This document shows positions 38,083 through 47,118 of a stretch of 64,000 nt of DNA, in pieces. The stretch's first letter is position 1. The number at the start of each line of letters is the position of its first letter. The stretch is from DATAXP01 sp963708675 (GTDB lineage Bacteria; Planctomycetota; Planctomycetia; Pirellulales; PNKZ01), in NCBI GenBank assembly GCA_963708675.1, contig CAVPTO010000003.1:1054001-1118000 (forward strand). Direction: 5' to 3'. The notes beneath the pieces are model-generated. The model worked only from the letters and a program-made list of their open reading frames with translations. It searched no databases and was not told the DNA's origin. The position numbers and the translations under genes were made by a program.

Positions 38083-39409
38083 ATGTCTGTGAAGACACCC
38101 AACGGCATGACACGTCGTCATTTCATGGAGCACATGGCAGCCGCCACCGCATTGACGGCGCCAACGGCTGGCTTGTTTGCCAACGCCATGCGTGCGAACG
38201 CAGCCGACCTGCGAAAGCGCAACAAGGCCTGCATCCTGCTGTTCATGAACGGTGGTCCGCCGACCATCGACATTTGGGACATGAAACCCGGCCAACCGAC
38301 CGGTGGCCCGTTCAAGCCGATCTCGACGGCCGGCAACGTGCAGATCAACGAGAATCTGCCGAAGATGGCCAAGCTCATGAACCGTGCGGCGATCGTCCGC
38401 TCGATGAGCACGCGTGAAGCCGACCACACTCGCGGTCGTTACTACATGCACACCGGCTACGTGCCGAACCCGAACGTCGACTATCCCAGCTACGGCGCGG
38501 TCATCGCTCACGAGTTGGCGGAGCAGTCGAAGTACATGAACCTGGAAATTCCGCCGTTCGTCTCAATCGGCGGCGGCAGCGTTGGGCCAGGCTTTTTGGG
38601 CATGAGCTACGCCCCGTTCGTTGTCGACACCAACGGCGATGTCCGCAACCTCGACGTCACCATGGATCGCGGCCGTCTGGCCGACCGCATGACGATGTTG
38701 GCCAAGCTCGAGAAGAGCTTCGCCGGCGCTAGTCGAGCGCGAACTCGCTCGCGGCGAGCCCGCCTACGATCACGGCAAGGTTCTGCAAAGCACGGTCAAC
38801 CTGATGACCAGCAAGCAGATGGATGCCTTCAAGGTCGACAAGGAGCCGAAGTCGGTTCAAGAGTTGTACGGCATTGGTGCCGCGGGCGGCGGCGGTATGG
38901 CCGCTCGTCAAAGCGGTTTTGCCAAGGGATGCTTGATGGCTCGCCGCTTGGTCGAGACCGGCGTCCCGTTTGTCGAAGTCGACATGGGCGGCTGGGACTT
39001 GCACGACAATCTGCAGCAACGCCTCAAAGACAACCTCGCCGTGCTCGACACCGCCATGAGCGGTTTGATCATGGACCTTGATCAACGTGGCATGTTGCAA
39101 GACACGTCGATCGTATGGATGGGTGACTTCGGCCGCACGCCGCGCCTCAACAGCCGCGGTGGCCGCGATCACTGGGCTCGCAGTTGGAGCACGGTCGTCG
39201 CCGGAGGTTCGTTCAAGCACGGCATCGCGGTTGGCGAAACCAGCGCCGACGGCACCTCCGTCGAGAGCGACGCCTATTCATCGCAAGACCTCATGGCCTC
39301 GGTCCTCAAGAGCATGGGCGTCTCGCTGGAAACCGTGTTCACGAGCAAGAACAACCGCCCGATGAAGATCGCCAACAGCGGTCGCGTCATCAAGGAACTG
39401 TTCGCCTAA
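38083..39409 (+). CDS. DUF1501 domain protein, frame broken at 38725-38731
   Basis: The first frame has a Tat-like start (RRHFMEHMAAATALTAPTAG), CILLFMNGGPPTIDIWDMKP, TREADHTRGRYYMHTGY and YPSYGAVIAHEL, and breaks after KSFAG. The second frame continues with VERELARGEPAYDHG, GCLMARRLVETGVPFVEVDM, WMGDFGRTPRLNSRGGRDHW and RVIKELFA. One lost GC in GGCGCTAGTCGAG (GGCGCGCTAGTC expected) restores a 442-residue protein. The DUF1501 fold is related to sulfatases/alkaline phosphatases; its function with DUF1549 proteins is not established. The unit ends at the terminator at 39438. Confidence 0.9.
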
Positions 39410-39437
39410 CCAAACGACGGTCCGTACCGTTTAGCAT

Positions 39438-39480
39438 GCCGGTCGAGGGTTCGACAACGAACGCTCGACCGGCTTTTTTT
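39438..39480 (+). terminator. Intrinsic terminator of the DUF1549-DUF1501 unit
   Basis: GCCGGTCGAG (39438-39447) and CTCGACCGGC (39464-39473) form a perfect 10-bp GC-rich stem with a 16-base loop, followed directly by seven Ts. This is the clearest Rho-independent terminator in the window. Confidence 0.9.
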
Positions 39481-39504
39481 ATGCCCACACATTACAATCG
39501 TGCT

Positions 39505-39568
39505 GTTTAGCCGGCGGACTTGTCCGCCGCGCGAGGCGGAACGCGGCCCGCAGACGGTCCGGCTAAAC
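39505..39568. repeat. GTTTAGCCGG inverted repeat
   Basis: GTTTAGCCGG (39505-39514) pairs with CCGGCTAAAC (39559-39568). The centre is rich in GGCGGAC/GTCCGCC pieces. It is related to the elements at 5558-5612 and 32906-32931. Confidence 0.65.
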
Positions 39569-39615
39569 GTCCGATGCAATGTCGAAACACGGACTCAACG
39601 CCCACGGAACCACGG

Positions 39616-40248
39616 ATGATCCTCTACCTCGTTCGACACGGCGAAACGACCTTCAACGCCGAAGGTCGCGTGCAAGGGCAACTCGATACGCCGCTCTCCG
39701 CGCTTGGCCAGCGGCAAGGCCACGCCGTTGTCAGCGCCTTTCGCGACGTCCCGATCGACGCCGTCTATGCCAGCCCATTGTCACGTGCTCGTGATACTGC
39801 CCAAGCCGCCGCCGATCTTCTTCGACTACCGTTGGTAACCGACGATCGGTTGATGGAAGTCAACGCGGGCGTCTTTCAGGGACACACATGGCCGGAGATC
39901 ACCGCCCAATGGCCCGATGCAGCCATCGCATGGAAGGCGCAAGACCCAGACTTCTGCATTCCCCAAGGTGAGTCTCGCCGCGCGCTCATGCGTCGTGCGA
40001 AAGATGTCTTCGAGCACATCCACCAGCAGCCGTTTCAGCACGTTCTCGTTATCGCGCACGGCGGCGTGCTCACCGCCGCGCTCAAGGCGCTGATCAACGT
40101 GCCTGCCGAGCGCAATCCATTCAGCCTTTACAACGGCTCGATCAGTATGGTCGATTGGACCTCACAATTCCGCCTGCTCACGCTCAACCAACTCGACCAC
40201 CTCCGCGCCGAAGGCCTCGAGCTACGCTCACGCACCGGCGACCTCTAG
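39616..40248 (+). CDS. Histidine phosphatase family protein (phosphoglycerate mutase-like)
   Basis: 210 residues from ATG 39616; the longer frame upstream reads through the repeat at 39505 and is rejected. The phosphohistidine motif LVRHGETTFN is at residues 4-13, with YASPLSRARDTA, a conserved glutamate in MEVNAGVFQG and the second histidine in LVIAHGGVL. This is the GpmB/CobC-like branch: small-molecule phosphatase or cofactor-independent mutase-like. No cobalamin genes are nearby, so the substrate is open. Confidence 0.88.
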   Translation: MILYLVRHGETTFNAEGRVQGQLDTPLSALGQRQGHAVVSAFRDVPIDAVYASPLSRARDTAQAAADLLRLPLVTDDRLMEVNAGVFQGHTWPEITAQWPDAAIAWKAQDPDFCIPQGESRRALMRRAKDVFEHIHQQPFQHVLVIAHGGVLTAALKALINVPAERNPFSLYNGSISMVDWTSQFRLLTLNQLDHLRAEGLELRSRTGDL

Positions 40249-40254
40249 TTCAGA

Positions 40255-40376
40255 AAGAGAATGAACCACAGATGCACACGGATTTACACGGAGAGTAGAA
40301 AGGTAGAAGAAACTTTTCCCCATTTTCTTCTTCTCATCTGTGTTTATCTGTGTGCATCTGTGGTTCATTCTCTTCC
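40255..40376. repeat. Dispersed inverted repeat with GAACCACAGATG arms
   Basis: The left arm AAGAGAATGAACCACAGATG (from 40255) continues CACACGGATTTACACGGA. The right arm, ending at about 40376, is its near-perfect reverse complement (CATCTGTGGTTCATTCTCTT). A further CTCTGTGGTTC follows at about 40388. Similar CCACAGATG/CATCTGTGG elements are widespread in planctomycete and verrucomicrobial genomes. It lies between the convergent phosphatase and RidA genes. Confidence 0.75.
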
Positions 40377-40415
40377 GCTTCTCCGTGCTCTCTGTGGTTC
40401 CTCCTGCCGTTTGCA

Positions 40416-40884
40416 TCACGGCAGTTGTTCAATCTCAAAGATCGCCTCGATCTCGACGGCCATGCCCATCGGCAACGATGTCATACCGACGGCGCTGCGA
40501 GCGCCGACACCCGCATCGGCGCCGAACACTTTCGCGAATAGCTCGCTGCAACCATTGATGACGGCCGGATGCTGCGTGAACTCGGGCGTGCATTGCACCA
40601 TGCCGAGCACCTTGATCACGCGCTTCACGCGATCGAGGCTGCCTAGACCTGCGCAACGATGCAAGAATCGCGAGCCCCGTTTGTCGCGCGGCATCGTAGC
40701 CGGCTTGTTGATCGAGGCCCGCGCCGATCCTCCCCATGATGAGCGTGCCGTCGCTACGCAGCGGACCATGCCCCGAAACATACGCGACGTTGCCCACAGC
40801 GATCACGGGCTTGTAGACGCCCGCCGGCTTCGGGGCGGGGGGCAATTCCAGCTTCAGTTCCTGCAATCGTTCCTCAGCATTCAT
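40416..40884 (-). CDS. RidA family protein, frame broken at 40651-40654
   Basis: The first frame gives MNAEERLQELKLELPPAPKP, VAYVSGHGPLRSDGTL and QTGLAILASLR, then breaks. The second frame continues GLGSLDRVKRVIKVLGMVQC, TPEFTQHPAVINGCSELF and VGMTSLPMGMAVEIEAIFEI. Adding one GC to TTGCGCAGG gives LRAGLGSLD and a 156-residue protein, the length of the longer RidA/YjgF subgroup. RidA enzymes hydrolyse reactive enamine/imine intermediates. The arginine of the active-site segment is not certain in this subgroup. Confidence 0.85.
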
Positions 40885-40902
40885 GCTGCAAGTGTCCTTC
40901 CT

Positions 40903-41574
40903 TTAGCGAGCTTCGACCGCGACGCCGTACAGTTTCACATCGTCAAAATCGCCAATGTCATCGAACGAACCCAGCCCGATGCGTCCCCAGGTAAACGTCT
41001 TATCGACGGCCGTCATGACGGGCGTCTCGAAGTCGTCATAGTAAATCTCGATCGTGCCATCCTCGACGCGCCGTACGATACGCACGTCGTGCCATTGGTC
41101 GTCCCAGTTCGTGCCGTCCGTCGTCTTCGTCGAGATCTTCACGCGAGGCGCATCGTTGACGATGAAAATCTGATTCGCGTGGTCGTCGGTTTTCTTGCCG
41201 AGATGCACGTAATAGAAGTGCGCCGAGTTCTGATAGCCGAAGATCAAGCACATATCGCGGTGATTGTAGTCAGGCTTCGTGCTAAGCACGCGCACATCGA
41301 GCACGAAGTCGCCGACGGTCACATCCTCGAGCAGCGAGATGTTGAACGGACTACGATGCGGCGGCTTGTACTTGCTTTGCTTGAACAGGCTATACACATG
41401 CCCGTCGCTGGAAGTCGCGACCTTCCAAGCTTCGGCATCGGTAGGCTCCCACCGGTCGGCCCCATGTTCAAAGTCTTCCTGCACGAGCAACGGCAACGCG
41501 GGCGTTTGTGGCGCGGCAAGCGCGATGGCCGCCATCACGAATGACGCAATGCACGTGAGCGCGATGTTTCTCAA
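40903..41574 (-). CDS. Exported concanavalin-like (DUF1080-like) protein, coupled to hisI
   Basis: 223 residues from TTG 41574, whose TTGA overlaps the hisI stop; no ATG gives a full signal peptide. The signal (LRNIALTCIASFVMAAIALA, then AP) is followed by LPLLVQEDFEHGADRWEPTD, LDVRVLSTKPDYNHRDMCLI, HDVRIVRRVEDGTIEIYYDD and a closing DIGDFDDVKLYGV strand. This is the lectin-like fold common in planctomycete DUF1080 proteins. Binding or hydrolysis of sugars is the likely role. Its coupling to a histidine-biosynthesis gene is probably incidental. Confidence 0.75.
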   Translation of the reverse strand: MRNIALTCIASFVMAAIALAAPQTPALPLLVQEDFEHGADRWEPTDAEAWKVATSSDGHVYSLFKQSKYKPPHRSPFNISLLEDVTVGDFVLDVRVLSTKPDYNHRDMCLIFGYQNSAHFYYVHLGKKTDDHANQIFIVNDAPRVKISTKTTDGTNWDDQWHDVRIVRRVEDGTIEIYYDDFETPVMTAVDKTFTWGRIGLGSFDDIGDFDDVKLYGVAVEAR

Positions 41575-41996
41575 GACGGTTTCTCCGATGGATGTTGTGC
41601 GGTCGGTTTTCGATAGACCTCGGCAGGTTCGAAGACCTTCACGCCGACGTTGCGAATGCCGTCGGACGACACTTCGCGGAAAAAGCAGCTGCGGTGGCCG
41701 GTGTGACACGCCGCCCCGCCCCGCTGTTCGACTTTCAGCAGGATGGTGTCGGCATCGCAATCGACGAGCACCGCTCGGACGTGCTGCTCGTGTCCGCTCT
41801 CTTCGCCTTTGCGCCAAAGCCGATTGCGACTGCGGCTGAAGTACACAGCTCGGCCGGTCGCCAAGGTTTCGGCAAAGCTCTCGGCGTTCATCCAAGCGAG
41901 CATGAGAACTTCGCCCGACGCGGCGTCTTGCGCGATGGCAGGGAGCAACCCCCCAGCCGTTGTGAAGTCGGGCACGCTCTCCGATTCTGCGGTCAC
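41571..41996 (-). CDS. hisI: Phosphoribosyl-AMP cyclohydrolase
   Basis: 141 residues covering the HisI domain only, without the HisE pyrophosphohydrolase domain. Hallmarks are VLMLAWMNAESFAETLATGR, FSRSRNRLWRKGEESGH, the metal site VDCDADT and the zinc ligands in ACHTGHRSCFFR. It opens the imidazole-forming stage of histidine synthesis by ring opening of PR-AMP. No other his genes are nearby. The stop overlaps the TTG start of the next gene. Confidence 0.94.
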   Translation of the reverse strand: MTAESESVPDFTTAGGLLPAIAQDAASGEVLMLAWMNAESFAETLATGRAVYFSRSRNRLWRKGEESGHEQHVRAVLVDCDADTILLKVEQRGGAACHTGHRSCFFREVSSDGIRNVGVKVFEPAEVYRKPTAQHPSEKPS

Positions 41997-42313
41997 GTCG
42001 CGATGCTCCTCGAAGTCGCGGCATACGGACCGGTCCGAAGATGCACCGGATGTCGTCTCTGCCGCTCTTGCTCAAGGATACTCATCCGGCCTTCGGGGTG
42101 CGAGCCGCCGCGCCGGATGTGACGACCCACGAACCGTTACAAGGCGTTTGCCGGGTCTTGCCGCCACGCTCGTCAGATTGCTTGAAGTCGTATTTGTTTT
42201 GTGCCGTTTCACGTTCGCCATTTCCGCCAGCCGAGGTGCAAGGATGAGCGACGTGCCCGCTTTGAGAACGGCGGCATCTCGCGATCAGTCCCGACCTTTG
42301 CAGGAGCCTGTGT
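41997..42313. other. 317-base gap between divergent hisI and GT2 genes
   Basis: No supported gene. Frames that cross the gap are shadows of hisI or the glycosyltransferase. It should hold both promoters. AGGAG lies 7 bases before the GT2 start at 42314. Confidence 0.45.
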
Positions 42314-43024
42314 GTGAGTTTCAAACTCAGCGTTGTGCTGCCGGTCTTCAATGCCCATGCAACTCTTGGCCGGTTGGTGTGGGAGATGATCGAACTGCTG
42401 CCGGAGGTCGCGTCGCCGTTCGAATTGTTCATCGTCGACGACGGCTCGACTGACACGACGGCCGACGTTCTCAAAGACCAAGCGATCAGCTATCCGCAGG
42501 TTCGCTTCATTCGTCGCCCGCTCCGATCGGGTACCGCGGCAGCGATGCACAGCGCGCTCGAATTCGTGCGCGGAGACGACATTTTATTTTGCGCCGACGG
42601 ATGTCCAGCTTCGGCTGAAAGTATTCCGAAGATTTGGAACGCGTTAGACCGTTACGACGCGGCGGTCGGCCACCTGAGCGCGGTGCCGCCTCGACGCCGC
42701 TTTCGCTGGCCAGGCTCGAGAATCTCAGCCGATCGCCTCGACTGGGCGATGTTGGTCACGTCGCGAAGTATCGCCCTCGATTGGTCGCGTGCCTCGGCCC
42801 GCGAAAACCTGCTCGAGTGGATCGAGCGCAAAGGCTTGGGCCTGAACGAAGTTCGGTTGCGTAAGCGCGAGGATCTCAGCACCTCATTGCGTGCCAGCGG
42901 CAGTTCTATGGAACGCATTACGGAGCTTCGTCGCATCGATTCGACTCCGCAGGTCGATGACCTCATGGACATCAACTCGCCGAATTTCCTCGACCACATC
43001 AAAACATTCGCGTCGAACGAATAG
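42314..43024 (+). CDS. Family 2 glycosyltransferase
   Basis: 236 residues from GTG 42314 behind AGGAG. The GT-A start reads LSVVLPVFNAHATLGRLVWE, followed by FELFIVDDGSTDTTADVL with the nucleotide-binding DD, and a second acidic region FCADGCPASAESI in place of the usual DADL. After residue 130 the sequence diverges from classic GT2 enzymes and has no membrane helix. Sugar donor and acceptor are unknown. It is not in a visible polysaccharide cluster. Confidence 0.82.
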   Translation: MSFKLSVVLPVFNAHATLGRLVWEMIELLPEVASPFELFIVDDGSTDTTADVLKDQAISYPQVRFIRRPLRSGTAAAMHSALEFVRGDDILFCADGCPASAESIPKIWNALDRYDAAVGHLSAVPPRRRFRWPGSRISADRLDWAMLVTSRSIALDWSRASARENLLEWIERKGLGLNEVRLRKREDLSTSLRASGSSMERITELRRIDSTPQVDDLMDINSPNFLDHIKTFASNE

Positions 43025-43371
43025 CCGATCGTCGTCCGGCGAATCGCTGCTGGCGGGATGGCAGCTATGAGGATTCGGCTGCTCGATGCTTGCCGGAACC
43101 TGAGCGGTGCGCTATCATGAAGCGCAGTTGAGACGCACGAGGTTCCTCGTAGCTCAACAGGTTGACAAGAAGAGGTCGACCATTCCGGTGGCAATTGGCT
43201 CGCCGTTCAGGTGAGTGACGAAGGTTCCAACTCCAAGGCACGTCTGCGTTTTAGGGATGCTGCGCACTGGCATCGGGGGTCTCTTGAACCTCGTTCGGCG
43301 CAGGTCTTGCGTATTGATTACCAAGTCTGTTGATCAGTTGAACTCACTTTCGCGAGACAATCGAGCGCCGT
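43025..43371. other. 347-base gap with hairpin, no supported gene
   Basis: No convincing gene. Near 43128-43161 GTTGAG...ACGAG-GTTC-CTCGT...CTCAAC forms an imperfect hairpin. A frame at 43215-43403 has no family resemblance and overlaps the next gene out of frame. Confidence 0.45.
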
Positions 43372-43902
43372 ATGAGCTTTGCGCATCAAAACCTATCATC
43401 TGAGACGACATCGAACGTTCCTGCGACGAGCACGCCCCAACCGGCCGCGCCTAAGAAGCTCCATCGCCTGAAAGAAGTGCGACGCGAGCAAGGCATCACC
43501 GCTCGCCGCATGTCTCAGCATCTGCGGGTTGATGTCGACGAAGTTGCTCGTCAAGAAGATGAGCGAACCGACCTCACGCTGAGCGAACTTTATGCATGGC
43601 AGCACATTCTCGAGGTGCCGGTCGCGGATCTGCTCGAAGATTCGGACTGTGCGTTGTCAGCGCCGGTTATGGAGCGTGCGCGGTTGGTGCGATTGATGAA
43701 AACCGCCGCCGCCATCCTCGAACGTGCGGACACGTCGAGCATGCGACGACTAGCTGAGACGCTCATCGGTCAACTCACCGAGATCATGCCTGAATTGGAA
43801 GGCATCACACCGTGGAACCGTGAGAGTCACCGGTCACAGCGAGGGTCGACGCACTATGAGCCGCGTCACGTGATGCAAAGCGAAGGCTGGCAAGAAGTTT
43901 AA
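43372..43902 (+). CDS. XRE-like helix-turn-helix protein
   Basis: 176 residues. A flexible Pro/Ser/Thr start is followed by LHRLKEVRREQGITARRMSQ, then HLRVDVDEVARQEDERTDLT and LSELYAWQHILEVPVADLLE: the five-helix XRE pattern at about residues 30-90. Next comes a helical region ERARLVRLMKTAAAILE that recurs in planctomycete homologues. It is probably a DNA-binding regulator; the target is unknown. The gene converges with pheT and ends 15 bases from it. Confidence 0.75.
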   Translation: MSFAHQNLSSETTSNVPATSTPQPAAPKKLHRLKEVRREQGITARRMSQHLRVDVDEVARQEDERTDLTLSELYAWQHILEVPVADLLEDSDCALSAPVMERARLVRLMKTAAAILERADTSSMRRLAETLIGQLTEIMPELEGITPWNRESHRSQRGSTHYEPRHVMQSEGWQEV

Positions 43903-43917
43903 CTGGCGAACGAGCAT

Positions 43918-45942
43918 CTACGCTCGCAGTTCCGCCTTCAACGCGTCGCGACTCGCCGCGACGATAGCATCGCGAAGTCCATCCGCTTGCTCGCTCGTCA
44001 AAGTTCCGTGCGCATCGCGGAACTTCACCGACAGCAGGATGCTCTTCTTTCCCGCTCCCAATCGTTCGACGTCACGATAGGTGTCGCGATACACGAGCGT
44101 TTCGAGCAGTTCACCCGCCGCATGACGCACCACGCGCTCAAGCTCAGTCCAGCGCACCTCTTCATCAACCACCAGGTTCAGATCGCGCGCGATGGATGGA
44201 AACGGCGATTGCGGGACATATTGCGGCACGAGCACCGCGCGCTCGATGAGTGCATTGAGCCGCAGCTCGGCAACGGTCGACGAGTTACGCAACTCGAACT
44301 GCGCAAGACCTTCAGAACTCACGGCGCCAAGCACGCCAAACAACTCGCCATCATCGAAAAACAAGCGACACGATTGCCCCGCATCGAGTAGCGGCAGATG
44401 TGCTTCAACAACCTGCAATTCAATTGTCGGATTTACCCTCGCCACGAGCGATTCGACGACCCCCTTGAGGGCCGCGAAATCGTCCGAGCTGGTCATCGCC
44501 AATAACAAATCCTCGCGCGGCAGTTTTCCGGCGTCGGGAAGATACGCTTTGGCAATCTCGAATAGTTCAATGACCGGATTGGCCAGCGACTCGTTCGTGC
44601 GTCGTGCTCCGAGCAGGCTAGGGATCAGGCTGCGGCGCAGGCAATCGGCCCGACGCAGAATGGGTGTCGACAACTTGAGCGCTGGCGCATCGGTCCACGG
44701 ACTGAACGCTTCGGACCACGCCTCTTCGACGACCGAGATCGTGAGCGCTTCGTCGAAGCCCGCCGCCGTCAGCCCCTGCCGCACGCGGTCGAGCACTCGG
44801 TCGTCCGCCGTTCGCGACGACGTCGCCATCGGCACGCTCACGTCCTCGGGAATCTTTTCATAGCCGTAGATGCGCGCGACTTCTTCGACCAGATCGATCT
44901 CACGTTCCAGGTCGCGCCGCCAGCTTGGCGGAATGAACTCCGCAGACGTTTTCGTATCCGCTTTCCCCGCTTGTTCGACACCAAGCCGCTTCAGAATGTC
45001 GAACACTGCGTCTATCGGAATGTCGATGCCAATGATTCGCTTGAGCTGCGAAAAACGAAGCACGACCGGCGCAGCCTGCTTGGGTTGAACGCCCACATCA
45101 ACGGCGCCGGCAGCCAAGTCGCCGCCTGCGGTTTCGAGAATCAGCTCGCAAGCCCGACGACTCGCCCAGTCGACGCCTTCGGGATCGATGCCGCGTTCGA
45201 AGCGATAAGACGAATCGCTGTGCAGGTTCAACCGTCGCGCGGCGGCTCGAATGGCCGAAGGATCGAACACCGCGCTTTCGATGAGTACGTCGCGTGTCGT
45301 CGCAGAGACTTCGCTGCCCGCTCCGCCCATGATGCCCGCGATTCCCAGTGGCCGCGTCGCGTCGGCGATGACGCACGTGCTGGCGTCGAGCGGATACGTG
45401 CGGTGGTTGATCGCTTCGAGCGTCTCGCCGCTACGACCGCCACGGACGATGATCTGCGCTCCGCCGACGTTCGCCAGGTCGAAAGCATGAAGCGGTTGCC
45501 CGCACTCCATCAGCACATAGTTTGTCACGTCGACAATGTTATTGATCGTCGCGATGCCAATCGTCGCCAGTCGATCCGCGAGCCATTTGGGACTCGACTT
45601 CACCTGAACATTGCGAACGACCCTAGCGTTGTACCGCGAACACAGCGCCGGAGTTTCGATCGCCACCTTGATGAAGTCGCCGACTCGCGACTTCCCTTCG
45701 GGTGGCGTCGCCTTCGGCAGCTTGAGCTCGGTGCGAAACAGGACGCTCATCTCGCGCGCGATACCGAGATGTCCGAGGCAGTCGGGACGATTGCTCGTCA
45801 CCTCCAGGTCGATCGCGAGATCGTCACCGACCGGCGTCGTGCTCTCGTGATTCAGGCCAGCCATCATCAGCCGCCGCTCGACTTCTGCCGGCGGCAGATC
45901 GATCGCGACATACGACTTCAGCCATTTCCAAGAGACGATCAT
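43918..45942 (-). CDS. pheT: Phenylalanyl-tRNA synthetase beta subunit, short form
   Basis: 674 residues from ATG 45942 (MIVSWKWLKSYVAIDL). The B1 segment goes straight on to LEVTSNRPDCLGHLGIAREM, so the EMAP-like tRNA-binding OB domain (about residues 40-150 in E. coli) is missing. The B3/B4 editing domain, B5 (LRFSQLKRIIGIDIPIDAVF), the catalytic-like domain and the C-terminal anticodon-binding FDX-ACB domain (FPSIARDLNLVVDEEVRW) are present. It pairs with PheS to charge tRNA-Phe. It follows pheS after a 101-base low-complexity gap. Confidence 0.95.
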   Translation of the reverse strand: MIVSWKWLKSYVAIDLPPAEVERRLMMAGLNHESTTPVGDDLAIDLEVTSNRPDCLGHLGIAREMSVLFRTELKLPKATPPEGKSRVGDFIKVAIETPALCSRYNARVVRNVQVKSSPKWLADRLATIGIATINNIVDVTNYVLMECGQPLHAFDLANVGGAQIIVRGGRSGETLEAINHRTYPLDASTCVIADATRPLGIAGIMGGAGSEVSATTRDVLIESAVFDPSAIRAAARRLNLHSDSSYRFERGIDPEGVDWASRRACELILETAGGDLAAGAVDVGVQPKQAAPVVLRFSQLKRIIGIDIPIDAVFDILKRLGVEQAGKADTKTSAEFIPPSWRRDLEREIDLVEEVARIYGYEKIPEDVSVPMATSSRTADDRVLDRVRQGLTAAGFDEALTISVVEEAWSEAFSPWTDAPALKLSTPILRRADCLRRSLIPSLLGARRTNESLANPVIELFEIAKAYLPDAGKLPREDLLLAMTSSDDFAALKGVVESLVARVNPTIELQVVEAHLPLLDAGQSCRLFFDDGELFGVLGAVSSEGLAQFELRNSSTVAELRLNALIERAVLVPQYVPQSPFPSIARDLNLVVDEEVRWTELERVVRHAAGELLETLVYRDTYRDVERLGAGKKSILLSVKFRDAHGTLTSEQADGLRDAIVAASRDALKAELRA

Positions 45943-45948
45943 GGGGGA

Positions 45949-46042
45949 TGAGTGCGTAAGTGAGAGGTAAGTAGGTGAGTTCTCGTGGGTGCGTGTCGAG
46001 TGATGGAATCCCAATCACTTACTCACTACTCACTTACTCACT
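45949..46042. repeat. GTGAGTAA-type inverted low-complexity repeat between pheS and pheT
   Basis: Left part GAGTGCGTAAGTGAGAGG with TAAGTAGGTGAG; right part (46012-46042) CACTTACTCACTACTCACTT then ACTCACTC. The two sides can pair into a long imperfect hairpin inside the operon. Confidence 0.6.
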
Positions 46043-46043
46043 C

Positions 46044-47060
46044 CTAAAACTGCTCCAGGAAACGGACGTCGTTCTTGTAGAACTCGCGGATGTCGGTGAC
46101 GTTGTGACGTCGGGCACAGACGCGCTCGACGCCCAGGCCAAAGGCGAAGCCCGAGTACTCGTCGGGATCGTAGCCGACGGCTCGCAGCACGTTCGGGTCG
46201 ACCATTCCGGCGCCGCCCATCTCGATCCACGTGTCGTTCCAACTCATGTCCACCTCGACACTCGGCTCGGTGAATGGGAAGAACGACGGACGAAAACGAA
46301 TGTGCACATCCCCGCCGAAGTAACTCATCGCGAACAGCCGCAGCACGCTCTTCAAATCGGCCATCGTCACGTGACGATCGACAAGCAGCCCTTCGATCTG
46401 ATGAAACATCGGGTAATGCGTTGCGTCGGCAGTGTCGGGGCGATAGACGCGACCGAGCGAGATGACGCGCACCGGCGGCTTCGTGTGTTCCATCACGCGA
46501 ATCTGCACGGTGCTCGTCTGACTTCGCAACAGCAACGGCCCACCAGCGGCGCGCTCGGCGGTGGCAAGGTAGAAGTTCTCGAGCGGGTCGCGTGCAGGAT
46601 GTGAGGCGGGAATGTTCAGCGCCTCGAAGTTATGCCACTCGTCTTCGATCTCGGGGCCGTGTGCGACGCTGAACCCGAGGCGACCCATGATCTCTTTCAG
46701 ATCTTCGATCGTTTGGGTGATCGGATGCAGATGACCCCATCGTGGCCGCCGCCCGGGCAGAGTCACGTCGACTCTTGGACCGCTCTTGGCCGCGGCTCCC
46801 GATTTCAGACGCGTCTCGGCCGACTCAAATGCCGCTTCGATTGCCGACTTCACTTCATTGAAGCGTTTGCCGGCGGCAGGCTTGTCGGCCCTATCGACCT
46901 GGCCGAGGGCCTTTTGCACCGACTTCAGGCGGCCGCTTTTCGCGCCGAGGAATTCGATGCGCGCGGCTTCGAGAGCCGGCGAGTCGTGCGAGGCGCTGAA
47001 CGCGCGCTCGGCCGAGGCCAGAAGTTCGTCGAGCTCGGCGGCAAAGTCGGTCAGTGCCAT
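46044..47060 (-). CDS. pheS: Phenylalanyl-tRNA synthetase alpha subunit
   Basis: 338 residues with all class II motifs. The N-terminal coiled coil is at about 1-85, then HPITQTIEDLKEIMGRLGFS, GPEIEDEWHNFEALNIPASH, motif 2 VISLGRVYRPDTADATHYPM with FHQIEGLLVD, and motif 3 YSGFAFGLGVERVCARRH. It adenylates Phe and transfers it to tRNA as an alpha2-beta2 enzyme with PheT. In operon rpmI-rplT-pheS-pheT. Confidence 0.97.
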   Translation of the reverse strand: MALTDFAAELDELLASAERAFSASHDSPALEAARIEFLGAKSGRLKSVQKALGQVDRADKPAAGKRFNEVKSAIEAAFESAETRLKSGAAAKSGPRVDVTLPGRRPRWGHLHPITQTIEDLKEIMGRLGFSVAHGPEIEDEWHNFEALNIPASHPARDPLENFYLATAERAAGGPLLLRSQTSTVQIRVMEHTKPPVRVISLGRVYRPDTADATHYPMFHQIEGLLVDRHVTMADLKSVLRLFAMSYFGGDVHIRFRPSFFPFTEPSVEVDMSWNDTWIEMGGAGMVDPNVLRAVGYDPDEYSGFAFGLGVERVCARRHNVTDIREFYKNDVRFLEQF

Positions 47061-47118
47061 GCGATGGAATGCACGCGACCCGTCGCTCGCGCTCCAGTCA
47101 CGTGTGCCTGCGCCACAG

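Noticed and set aside
43128..43200. tRNA-like sequence (CTCGTAGCTCAACAGG)
   Set aside because: It resembles a tRNA D-arm, but no T-arm (GTTCRA), acceptor pairing or anticodon stem could be found. It is explained by a local hairpin.
43215..43403. 62-codon frame before the HTH gene
   Set aside because: No family resemblance; it overlaps the HTH gene start out of frame and has no ribosome binding site.
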